Shown one piece after another: positions 1 through 6,076 of a DNA stretch of 7,519 bases. Under the pieces are notes generated by a model. The model did not search any database. It saw only the letters and a list, made by a program, of their open reading frames with translations, and was not told where the DNA came from. The stretch lies in contig JALOPA010000073.1 of assembly GCA_025454125.1 (NCBI GenBank), positions 1 to 7,519 of the forward strand. Direction: 5' to 3'. The first letter of the stretch is position 1, and each line of letters starts with the position of its first letter. Both the position numbers and the translations under genes were made by a program. This DNA is from Thermodesulfobacteriota bacterium (GTDB lineage Bacteria > Desulfobacterota > DSM-4660 > Desulfatiglandales > HGW-15).

Positions 1-935
1 TCACAAAAGTGGTTTATTGTCAAAGTCCCGTTGAGATCTTTGAGGTCCTTCACGACGGCCGCGGCTGGATCGCCTACCAGCGCGATGTGGCCATCGACCG
101 ACGGGTCACCTTTGTAGCCGGCGCGATTGAAGAGACCCTGTTTGACAGTATCGAGCGACTGGGAGAAAGCCCCCAGCTCGTGCTCGACTTCGCTGAGATT
201 TTCGCCTGGGATTTCGATTTCGCCTCGGACTCTCAGCCCGGAGATCAATTCCGCATGCTGGTGGAAAAATCATACGTGGCGGATCAGTTCGTCGAATACG
301 GCCGCATCCTCGCAGCGGAGTATGAGAGTGAAGGGGAGGTTCACACCGCCATCTACTTTGTGGAAAACAGTCACGGGGACTACTATACACCCGGAGGAGA
401 GTCCCTGCGGAGAGCGTTTCTGAAATCGCCTCTGGACTTCACCCGGATCAGTTCCGGGTACAATCGCGCGCGACGGCATCCCGTTCTCGGGGGTGTGCGG
501 CCGCACTTAGCAGTGGATTATGCCGCTCCCGTCGGCACTCCGGTCCGCGCCGTGGCAGATGGAGTAGTCACGTTCGCCGGAAGGAAGGGTGGCTACGGCA
601 ATATGGTCATCCTCCGCCACCGAGCCAACTACGAGACCGTCTACAGCCACCTCTCGAGATTCGGGAAGGGAATCCGTAGCGGCGCCAGAGTCGCGCAGCG
701 GCACGTGATCGGCTACGTCGGCTCCACGGGTCTTTCTACGGGACCGCATCTGGATTACCGCGTGATCAAGGATGGGCGTTTCGTCAATCCCCTGAAGCAA
801 ACCTTCCTGCCGGGCAAACCCGTCTCCCCCTCTTCCCGGCCGTCCTTTATCTCCACGCGGGACATTTACTTGCAGAAGCTCCGCGGCGGCATCGAGGCGC
901 AGACTCTTTCCTCTGGCGCGAAAGGGCAGTTTTAG
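1..935 (+). CDS. M23 (LytM-type) peptidoglycan endopeptidase, 5'-truncated
   Basis: C-terminal part of a zinc metallo-endopeptidase that cuts peptide cross-links in peptidoglycan, acting in the periplasm or envelope. The frame is open to base 1, so the true start, with any signal peptide or membrane anchor, lies upstream; the GTG at 9 is only the first possible start in view. Counting from that GTG, residues 1-140 match the substrate-groove domain that precedes the catalytic domain in MepM/Csd3-like enzymes. The LytM domain spans about 145-265. It shows the H166-x3-D170 zinc motif followed by a YAAP segment, catalytic-type H214 in YSHLS, and GPHLD at 245-249. The usual HxH is therefore HxD here, with Asp replacing the second (zinc-ligand) His. 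A basic tail of about 45 residues follows. It converges with the MaoC gene 71 bases away. The family is certain; the exact substrate is not. Confidence 0.93.
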   Translation, partial: TKVVYCQSPVEIFEVLHDGRGWIAYQRDVAIDRRVTFVAGAIEETLFDSIERLGESPQLVLDFAEIFAWDFDFASDSQPGDQFRMLVEKSYVADQFVEYGRILAAEYESEGEVHTAIYFVENSHGDYYTPGGESLRRAFLKSPLDFTRISSGYNRARRHPVLGGVRPHLAVDYAAPVGTPVRAVADGVVTFAGRKGGYGNMVILRHRANYETVYSHLSRFGKGIRSGARVAQRHVIGYVGSTGLSTGPHLDYRVIKDGRFVNPLKQTFLPGKPVSPSSRPSFISTRDIYLQKLRGGIEAQTLSSGAKGQF

Positions 936-1006
936 ATGGGTTCTTTCCGCAGGGAGCGGCCGCATCCCGTGCCCTGAAACGCTACCCTTCAGACACACGG
1001 AGTGCG

Positions 1007-1483
1007 TCAGATCCGTCGACAGAGCACGATGGTCACGCCTTTGAAGCTCATCACCACGACTCCATCCTGATTAAGAACCTCAATGAGGGATCGGACAAGG
1101 CCTCGATCGGGCTTCGATTCTGAGCGTCTGGCTTCCAGAACAGTCACGCGCACGGATAGTCTGTCGCCGGGGCGCACAGGCTTTAACCATCGGACTTCGT
1201 CCACGCCTGGCGATCCCACACTCGCCACACCGGACAGATAGTTGTCCACGATCAGGCGCATGGCCATCGCCGCCGTGTGCCAGCCGCTGGCCACGAGGCC
1301 ACCGTAGAGGGTGTTGCGCGCTGCAACCGGATCAGTGTGAAAAACCTGGGGATCGTAACGGCGGGCAAACTCGATGATCTCCTCTTCTGTCACCAGCACG
1401 CTTCCAGAGGTTCGGACAGCCCCCGGCACAAAATCCTCAAAACACTGATCTCCGCCTGCCCCATCGACCGATGCATTCGTCAT
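1007..1483 (-). CDS. MaoC-like hot-dog acyl dehydratase
   Basis: A 158-residue single hot-dog-fold protein of the MaoC / (R)-specific enoyl-CoA hydratase superfamily, cytoplasmic, expected to hydrate or dehydrate a CoA- or ACP-bound acyl chain. The hydratase motif is at residues 44-49, with D44 and H49 spaced as in the D-x-N-P-x-H active site of PhaJ. It is followed by Gly-Gly at 61-62 and the ASGWHTAAMAMRL helix at 65-77 typical of this family. KPVRPGD at 101-107 is the usual strand-turn. The start is ATG at 1483, preceded by a G-rich Shine-Dalgarno (GGGGGA). The reading frame extends upstream to 1606, but that part overlaps the preceding gene and has no family similarity. It lies 10 bases after the 740-residue protein gene and is probably co-transcribed with it. 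The substrate cannot be read from sequence. Confidence 0.9.
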   Translation of the reverse strand: MTNASVDGAGGDQCFEDFVPGAVRTSGSVLVTEEEIIEFARRYDPQVFHTDPVAARNTLYGGLVASGWHTAAMAMRLIVDNYLSGVASVGSPGVDEVRWLKPVRPGDRLSVRVTVLEARRSESKPDRGLVRSLIEVLNQDGVVVMSFKGVTIVLCRRI

Positions 1484-1493
1484 GGTCCCCCAC

Positions 1494-3716
1494 TTATTTC
1501 TTCTGCTCGACCTTTGGCGCGCTCTGGTCAAGGCCGGGCAAAGGTTGATTGTGGAGGATATAGGAGCTCGTGATTTTCGGCGATACCACGGATAGGGCGT
1601 GATCAAATCTCCCGGAGATCCACCCCAAGGCCAGGAGGAGGATAATCACGATCGCAATATACCATCCCCAAGGACGCTTCTTTTCGGCGTAGGGGTCGAT
1701 CATGTCCCGGTGGGAGCCGGGCGGCAGCACGCCGATGCGGGTAAGCGACGCGCCGAAAGGCATGTTGATTCTCACTTTCGCATTGACCGCCCAGCCATTC
1801 GCGTCGAGGATGGGTCCGAGATTGCGCTTTCGGAGCTTGAGCCAGGCCATGAGCATGGAAGGCCCGGAGATGATGAGAATAACGGCAAGGATCCCCAACG
1901 GCATCAGGCCCTTGAGATTCAGGAACCCCGTGAGGAACCCGCCCACCATGCCGCCGATGCCTGCGGCGCCTACACCCAGGGCGGCAATGGTGCCGGGGTC
2001 GATTTTTTTTGCAGGTTCTGCCGGCGCAGGCGCCCCGGCCGCCGCCGTCTGGCCGATTTTTTCCATGCTTTTGGCGAGCCGGTCGGTGGCCGCCTGGTCG
2101 GCCGCAGCCGCACGCTTGGCGACCTGCTCCTGAACCATGCGAACCGCCTTCTTGTAAGGAGACCAAAAGGCCTGCCGAATACTGATCGGGTTGTCGATGA
2201 TCTTGGCGATCGTCGCGTCCCAATCCCTCCCCTGGCGATCATAGAAGATGCCGTTGCGTCCGACCATAAGGTTGTCTGAATCGCCGTTGGTAAAGGCGGC
2301 CACGACCTGCATTTGCTCCCCTGAGCCTTTTCGAACGCAATCACAATAGGCGAGATAGGTTCCTGACAAACCGGCCATGAGAGCATGCTTTGCGGGATCT
2401 CCTACCTTCAGGCACAGGTCGCAGCTTCGCTGGTCGAGATACAAGGTGCCGGCCTGGAACACGGCTTTGTCCTTGTGGTTGTAGAAGTCACGGAAGGACA
2501 CGAAGTTGTTCATCAGATTATAAAGATGGCAGTAGTATCGAACGAGACGTTCGACTCCGGCTATGGCGTTAAATTCCGGCTCAAGGGCTTTATCCCTGGC
2601 GATGAGTTCCGTGATGGTCTGCCTGCTGTTGCCGCCAAGAATTTCCCGCACCCTGCCAAGCCCGAGTTTTTCGACCGCTGCGCCGGCCTTGGCCTCCAGC
2701 CAGGTTTCATAAGGCGCGAACTTTGCGACGATCGCAGCCCAATCGGCTTCGGAAAGGGAAGTCCTTTCTTGAAAAAGGGGTTTGACCATCTCGGTTTCGA
2801 ACTTGGCCATGGCTCCGGCCCATGCGGGATTCAGGCCTTCTCGAAGCGGCAGGGGTTTGCCCGCGCCGACCTGCGCCAGGGGGAAAGCCGCTATTTCGGA
2901 AGAATCCGCTCTCAGATCTTTGGCGGCAAAGAGGAGATACTCCTTCTCCTCGGGGTTCAACGTGTTTGCCGCCCTCGGATCATAAGCGGCCAGCCGGCAA
3001 CGGGTGAAATAATCGTCCACTTTGGCCCGGAGGCTCTTGAACGTTGCGGCCGCGGCTTCGGTGGATGCTCCGAAAGGCAGGATGGCCGCATCGGTTTCAG
3101 CTTGTGTCCACCAATCCGAATAGGCCTGAGCTTCGCTGAAGAACTGATCCACTTTTTCTTGGCACACGCCTGGGTTCCCGCTGCGGTCCATGTCCGAGCC
3201 AAGGCACTCGATGATGTCTTTGAGGACAGCTTGGGTGGCCTCCTCTTCGGTCGATTCAACCGGAATGACACCGTCCCCGTTGAACCGGGTCTGGGCAAAG
3301 ATCTTCGCCGTATCGGTGGTGTCCTCCAAGGTGATCACCGTGGCGTCAGGCTTTCCAAGGCTCCCCAGAATCTGCTTTGCGGAGGCCAATACCTCTCTCC
3401 CCTCCGGGGTCGACTCGTTCATGGCCTTCAGCGGCAGTTCAGGAAAGCCTTTTACCAAATCATCCGGGTTTTTGAGGCGGGCGCCCGCCCACTGAACAGC
3501 CTCAATCAGCTCCGGAGCGCGGATGCGGCCGTCTCTGTCGGTGTCGATCAGGTCCAGCGTCTTTGCGTCAAAGTCGAGGCCCGTCGTAGGGCATGCCAGG
3601 GCGACCCACAGCTTCTGATCGAGTTCGCCGATCGCCATCAAATCAGCGCCCGTATCCAAACGGACTTGGTCAAAACCGCCGGCACGGAAGAATTTCCAGG
3701 TATGATTCGAACCCAT
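1494..3716 (-). CDS. EF-hand and Cys-motif membrane protein of unknown function
   Basis: A 740-residue protein whose function I cannot name. Residues 58-69 form a textbook EF-hand calcium loop (D58, D60, D62, G63, R64, I65, E69). Degenerate loop-like stretches occur near 144-155 and 175-187. Residues 200-400 look soluble and helical. C433-x2-C436 and C458-x-C460 could bind metal or form disulfides. An Ala/Lys/Gln-rich segment at about 525-570 is followed by a Gly-rich hydrophobic stretch (575-600), a clear membrane helix (605-627), a loop of about 55 residues and a second helix (684-701), ending in a charged tail. No signal peptide is visible. The N-terminus, with FRAGGFDQVRL and ELDQKLWVALACPT, looks like a conserved family opening, supporting ATG 3716. 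GGGAGG sits 8 bases upstream of it. It is first in a two-gene unit with the MaoC gene. Confidence 0.88.
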   Translation of the reverse strand: MGSNHTWKFFRAGGFDQVRLDTGADLMAIGELDQKLWVALACPTTGLDFDAKTLDLIDTDRDGRIRAPELIEAVQWAGARLKNPDDLVKGFPELPLKAMNESTPEGREVLASAKQILGSLGKPDATVITLEDTTDTAKIFAQTRFNGDGVIPVESTEEEATQAVLKDIIECLGSDMDRSGNPGVCQEKVDQFFSEAQAYSDWWTQAETDAAILPFGASTEAAAATFKSLRAKVDDYFTRCRLAAYDPRAANTLNPEEKEYLLFAAKDLRADSSEIAAFPLAQVGAGKPLPLREGLNPAWAGAMAKFETEMVKPLFQERTSLSEADWAAIVAKFAPYETWLEAKAGAAVEKLGLGRVREILGGNSRQTITELIARDKALEPEFNAIAGVERLVRYYCHLYNLMNNFVSFRDFYNHKDKAVFQAGTLYLDQRSCDLCLKVGDPAKHALMAGLSGTYLAYCDCVRKGSGEQMQVVAAFTNGDSDNLMVGRNGIFYDRQGRDWDATIAKIIDNPISIRQAFWSPYKKAVRMVQEQVAKRAAAADQAATDRLAKSMEKIGQTAAAGAPAPAEPAKKIDPGTIAALGVGAAGIGGMVGGFLTGFLNLKGLMPLGILAVILIISGPSMLMAWLKLRKRNLGPILDANGWAVNAKVRINMPFGASLTRIGVLPPGSHRDMIDPYAEKKRPWGWYIAIVIILLLALGWISGRFDHALSVVSPKITSSYILHNQPLPGLDQSAPKVEQKK

Positions 3717-3777
3717 AACTCATCCCTCCCAAATCTAGAGAACCCTGTTTGTCGAAAACCCCTGATGACCCCGACTC

Positions 3778-3806
3778 AGCATAGGAGGTCCGTAATCTGA
3801 TGTCAA
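3778..3806 (-). promoter_or_regulatory. sigma70 promoter of the EF-hand protein/MaoC unit
   Basis: On the minus strand, TTGACA (3806-3801) is followed by a 17-base spacer and TATGCT (3783-3778). The -35 is perfect and the -10 matches 4 of 6. Transcription would start near 3771 and give a leader of about 55 bases with GGGAGG just before ATG 3716. No operator is evident. Confidence 0.65.
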
Positions 3807-3908
3807 CCACGGAAGGCCTAGATTCTCAAACGGCTTCATCTCTGGAAGAGGAACTTCTGCGACAACCGGGACCGGCTGCATGACGCGCACAAGCCAAGAT
3901 CCTTCCCC

Positions 3909-4068
3909 CTATACCCTCTTCACGCTCAGGATCACCGGGATCACCACCAGGCTCAGCAGCAGACCGACCACGACAAAAGGCCAGCGAAACCCTGCGTGAG
4001 AGGCCAGGAACCAGGAAAAAGACGGTCACCCTGGAAACGAACCCGGGCAGGGCAAAAAAATCCAACAA
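3909..4068 (-). pseudogene. Possible broken membrane-protein remnant
   Basis: The only coding-like signal in the roughly 440-base gap between the EF-hand gene and the J-protein gene. In one minus-strand frame, bases 4025-3909 encode a 38-residue segment ending in TAG. It contains HAGFRWPF and then a strongly hydrophobic stretch (VVVGLLLSLVVIPVIL) closed by a basic SVKRV end, resembling the last membrane helix of a transporter. Upstream, that frame is closed by TGA at 4028-4026. A second frame (4068 to about 4010) carries another hydrophobic run ([17 protein letters not shown]), so a single frameshift near 4010 would join them. There is no Shine-Dalgarno or credible start, and a promoter for the opposite strand lies at its 5' end. 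It may be a decayed gene end or chance; family not identified. Confidence 0.3.
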
Positions 4069-4098
4069 TGGAAAGGACCTGGGCCGTTTCGGCTGTTC

Positions 4099-4127
4099 TT
4101 GACACCCTCACACCGCTCACCTATACT
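4099..4127 (+). promoter_or_regulatory. Strong sigma70 promoter for the J-domain gene
   Basis: TTGACA (4099-4104), 17-base spacer, TATACT (4122-4127): a perfect -35, a 5-of-6 -10 and optimal spacing. Transcription should start near 4134, leaving a leader of about 25 bases before ATG 4159. No CIRCE-like inverted repeat or sigma32-type -10 (CCCCATNT) was seen, so heat-shock control is not supported by sequence. Confidence 0.75.
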
Positions 4128-4158
4128 CGGGCTGTTCAAAACGAGTGGCCGTCCTCAG

Positions 4159-4764
4159 ATGCAGAGAAAAGACTACTACGGAATTCTTGGGGTTGCGCGG
4201 GACGCGGGCGAGAGCGAAATCAAAATCGCCTACAGGAAACTGGCTCTTCAGCACCACCCTGACACGAACAGGGACGATCCCCAGGCCGAGGACCGCTTCA
4301 AGGAAATCCATGAGGCTTACGAAGTCCTGAGCCGCAGGGACAAGAGGCATCAGTACGATCTGGGCCACGATCCCCTTGCCGGCGCCTTCCCCTTCCGGCC
4401 TCCCCCGTTCGATTCATGGAGCGACCCCTTTGAAGAGAGCTTTTTCTCGGCCTTTCGATGCAGAGGGGGAGGACTTGCCAGGGCGCTCGGCCGCAAAGGA
4501 CGGAGCTTCCGGGGAACCAGGGCACAGCCGACCGGCTTTGTCCGGGACGGCTCCAATCTTTCCATCCAGGACCTTCCCCTCACCCCCCAGGAGGCCCTCA
4601 CGGGTACGGAGAGGGACCTCCGGATTCACACAGGGAGGCAAACTCAGGTCTTCACCGTTTCCATCCCCGCCGGCGTCAAGGACGGATCCTTGTTCCATTT
4701 CAAGCCTCCGCTGGGAGGCGGCGAGGAGATTGAGCTCCTCTTTCGAGTGAGAATTACGGAATAG
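4159..4764 (+). CDS. Short DnaJ-like co-chaperone with one C-terminal domain
   Basis: A 201-residue cytoplasmic J-domain protein, expected to stimulate the ATPase of a DnaK/Hsp70 and deliver clients. Residues 5-68 are a complete J domain, opening DYYGILGV, with the HPD motif at 33-35 and the helix-IV region ending near YDLG. Residues 70-130 are a Pro/Phe/Gly/Arg-rich linker without CxxCxGxG zinc repeats. Residues 133-200 form a single C-terminal-type domain, with [16 protein letters not shown] followed by [16 protein letters not shown]. DnaJ and CbpA are usually 300-380 residues with two such domains, so this is a shortened type. The frame is open back to a TTG at 4099, but that codon is the promoter -35 box. 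ATG 4159 directly precedes the J domain, although its Shine-Dalgarno is weak (GAGTGG about 10 bases upstream). It is monocistronic and convergent with trpS. Confidence 0.9.
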   Translation: MQRKDYYGILGVARDAGESEIKIAYRKLALQHHPDTNRDDPQAEDRFKEIHEAYEVLSRRDKRHQYDLGHDPLAGAFPFRPPPFDSWSDPFEESFFSAFRCRGGGLARALGRKGRSFRGTRAQPTGFVRDGSNLSIQDLPLTPQEALTGTERDLRIHTGRQTQVFTVSIPAGVKDGSLFHFKPPLGGGEEIELLFRVRITE

Positions 4765-4767
4765 ACT

Positions 4768-4784
4768 GCCCGGATGCGTCCGGC
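4768..4784. terminator. Small hairpin between convergent J-protein and trpS genes
   Basis: The 20-base gap between the two stop codons holds a GC-rich inverted repeat: GCCCGGA, a TGCG loop, then TCCGGC, with one bulged C and about 6 base pairs. It could act as a weak bidirectional terminator, but there is no T-run on either side, so assignment is tentative. Confidence 0.3.
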
Positions 4785-5750
4785 TTAATAGCTGAGCCCT
4801 ACCCTTTTGCGGACGAGGTCCAGCGTGGGCGCGGCTTTGGCGCGCGCCTTCTCCGCCCCTTGCTTGAGGATGGCGCGGATCTGGTCCATGTCGTGTTCGA
4901 GTTGCTTGCGTTTCTCGCGGGCCGGGCGAAAATACTCCCACATGCGGGCAAAGAGATCTTTCTTGACGTCGCTGTACTTGACCCCGCCCTGGCGGTACCG
5001 CGCCGCGAGTTCCGCTTTTTCCCGCTCGTTCAGAAACAGGGAGATGTTGATGAAAACGTTGCACTTCGTGGGATCCTTCGGCGCCTCCACGGGCGTGGCG
5101 TCCGTGACAATGCGGGCGATCTTGCTCCTGAGCTCTTTCTCTTCGCAGAAGATGTCAAGGGTGTTGTCATAGGATTTGCTCATCTTGCGGCCATCGGTTC
5201 CCACCACCAGAGGGATGTTGGGATTGATTTCAGCTTCCGGCACGACAAAGGTGTCCCCGTAGGTGCCGTTGAATCGGATCGCGATGTCCCGGGTGATCTC
5301 CAGGTGCTGCTGCTGATCCTTGCCCACCGGAACCCGCTCGCCCTGATAAAGCAGAATGTCCGCGGCCATGAGCACGGGATAGGACAGAAGCCCGTGGTTG
5401 GGCGCGATGCCCTGGGCAATCTTGTCCTTGTACGCATGGCTTCGAAGAAGGAGCCCCACAGGGGTCACGTTGTTGAGGATCCACGTCAGCTCGGCCACTT
5501 CGGGCGCATCGCTCTGAACCCAGAAAATGGATTTCTCGGGATTCATGCCCAGGGCGAGAAAGTCCAGCGCCACCTGAACGGTGCCCCAAGCCAGCTTCTG
5601 GCCGTCGGATACGGAGGTCATGGCGTGATAGTTGACGATGAAGCAATAGAGTTCGGACGTTTCCTGGTACTCGATCATGGGCTTCATCATGCCGAAGTAA
5701 TTTCCGATGTGAAGTTCCCCTGAAGGCTGAATGCCTGAAAGAACGCGCAT
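4785..5750 (-). CDS. trpS: Tryptophanyl-tRNA synthetase
   Basis: Cytoplasmic class Ic aminoacyl-tRNA synthetase that activates tryptophan with ATP and charges tRNA-Trp. The 321 residues match the usual bacterial length of about 325-335. It opens with SGIQPSGELHIGNYFG, containing the HIGH-type signature HIGN at 14-17. VLMAADILLYQ (126-136) and GKDQQQHLE (143-151) form the tryptophan and adenylate pocket region. KMSKS is intact at 189-193. The C-terminus is the usual helical anticodon-binding part ending VRKRVGLSY. ATG 5750 has AAGGAG about 10 bases upstream. Full-length with no missing key residues, so it should be functional. It is preceded by a leader with a terminator-like hairpin and followed by the convergent J-protein gene 20 bases away. 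Confidence 0.98.
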   Translation of the reverse strand: MRVLSGIQPSGELHIGNYFGMMKPMIEYQETSELYCFIVNYHAMTSVSDGQKLAWGTVQVALDFLALGMNPEKSIFWVQSDAPEVAELTWILNNVTPVGLLLRSHAYKDKIAQGIAPNHGLLSYPVLMAADILLYQGERVPVGKDQQQHLEITRDIAIRFNGTYGDTFVVPEAEINPNIPLVVGTDGRKMSKSYDNTLDIFCEEKELRSKIARIVTDATPVEAPKDPTKCNVFINISLFLNEREKAELAARYRQGGVKYSDVKKDLFARMWEYFRPAREKRKQLEHDMDQIRAILKQGAEKARAKAAPTLDLVRKRVGLSY

Positions 5751-5817
5751 GCTCGAACACTCCTTTACACTTGGTCTTGATGGATCGTAACAGGTTCGCT
5801 CTTTGAAATAAACACAG

Positions 5818-5850
5818 AAAAACCTTCACCCCTTCCTCGCCGGGAAGAGG
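5818..5850 (-). terminator. Terminator-like hairpin upstream of trpS
   Basis: On the minus strand, CCTCTTCC (5850-5843), loop CGGCGA, then GGAAGGGG (5836-5829) form an 8-bp stem including one U-G pair. After six bases comes a run of five T (5822-5818). It could terminate read-through from the FHA gene or act as an attenuator in the trpS leader, about 70 bases before its start. The gap between stem and T-run is longer than in a classical rho-independent terminator. Confidence 0.4.
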
Positions 5851-5895
5851 CGACAACGAACCCATTGGATTGAGGCTTTCGAACCCTGGGCAGGC

Positions 5896-6072
5896 TAGCA
5901 GGCTGCTGAAAGCCACCTGCTACGCAGGCTGCTCAAAAACGTCCAGATGCAAGGCACCCGGCAATCTTTATCCGCCTCCGGCGGGCCGAGGAATGAGACG
6001 TACATTCCAGTACGTCGCAGTGACGAGGGATGAGGGCAACGCAGCGGATGGGCGTTTTTCAGCAGCCTGCTA
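5896..6072. repeat. 177-bp miniature inverted-repeat element (MITE/REP-like)
   Basis: A non-coding stretch bounded by perfect 16-bp inverted repeats: TAGCAGGCTGCTGAAA at 5896-5911 and TTTCAGCAGCCTGCTA at 6057-6072. A second copy of the terminal sequence lies inside the left end (5924-5945) and matches the complement of the right end (6049-6070) over 22 bases with two mismatches. Internal hairpins are CCGCC-TCC-GGCGG (5972-5984) and GACGTAC-ATTCCA-GTACGTC (5997-6016). TA closes both outer ends, consistent with a TA target, but no longer target duplication is seen. It carries no transposase, so any movement would need one supplied elsewhere. It ends 4 bases from the FHA gene stop codon and could also protect or terminate that transcript. 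The frame running through it (5870-6073) has no coding features. Confidence 0.75.
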
Positions 6073-6076
6073 AAGC

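Noticed and set aside
950..976. CAGGG...CCCTG inverted repeat around a GCGGCCGC palindrome as terminator between convergent genes
   Set aside because: Only 5 bp with a long loop, no T-run on either strand, and GC-rich palindromes occur by chance at this composition.
1484..1606. N-terminal extension of the MaoC protein to 1606
   Set aside because: The extra 41 residues lie in the 3' end of the preceding gene and have no family similarity; ATG 1483 has a Shine-Dalgarno.
2385..3800. Long 471-codon open frame on the plus strand
   Set aside because: Antisense to the 740-residue gene and in GC-rich DNA where such shadow frames are expected; composition is Gly/Arg/Phe-rich without domain motifs, and it runs into the promoter region of the minus-strand gene.
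3800..3883. 27-codon plus-strand frame with AGGAGG upstream (3783-3788)
   Set aside because: The start and AGGAGG lie within the minus-strand promoter (3778-3806), the spacing of 11 is long, no promoter is seen for it, and the peptide shows no recognisable feature.
4099..4158. Upstream TTG start extending the J protein by 20 residues
   Set aside because: The TTG is the -35 box of the promoter, so it would not be transcribed; the J domain begins right after ATG 4159.
4414..5064. 216-codon minus-strand frame spanning the J-protein and trpS 3' ends
   Set aside because: It overlaps two well-supported genes and its translation is Arg/Pro/Gly-rich without motifs.
4860..5723. 287-codon open frame on the plus strand
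   Set aside because: Mirror frame of trpS, whose HIGN and KMSKS motifs settle the coding strand.
5870..6073. 67-codon plus-strand frame across the inverted-repeat element
   Set aside because: It is built from the terminal repeats and internal hairpins, with no Shine-Dalgarno or protein-like composition.
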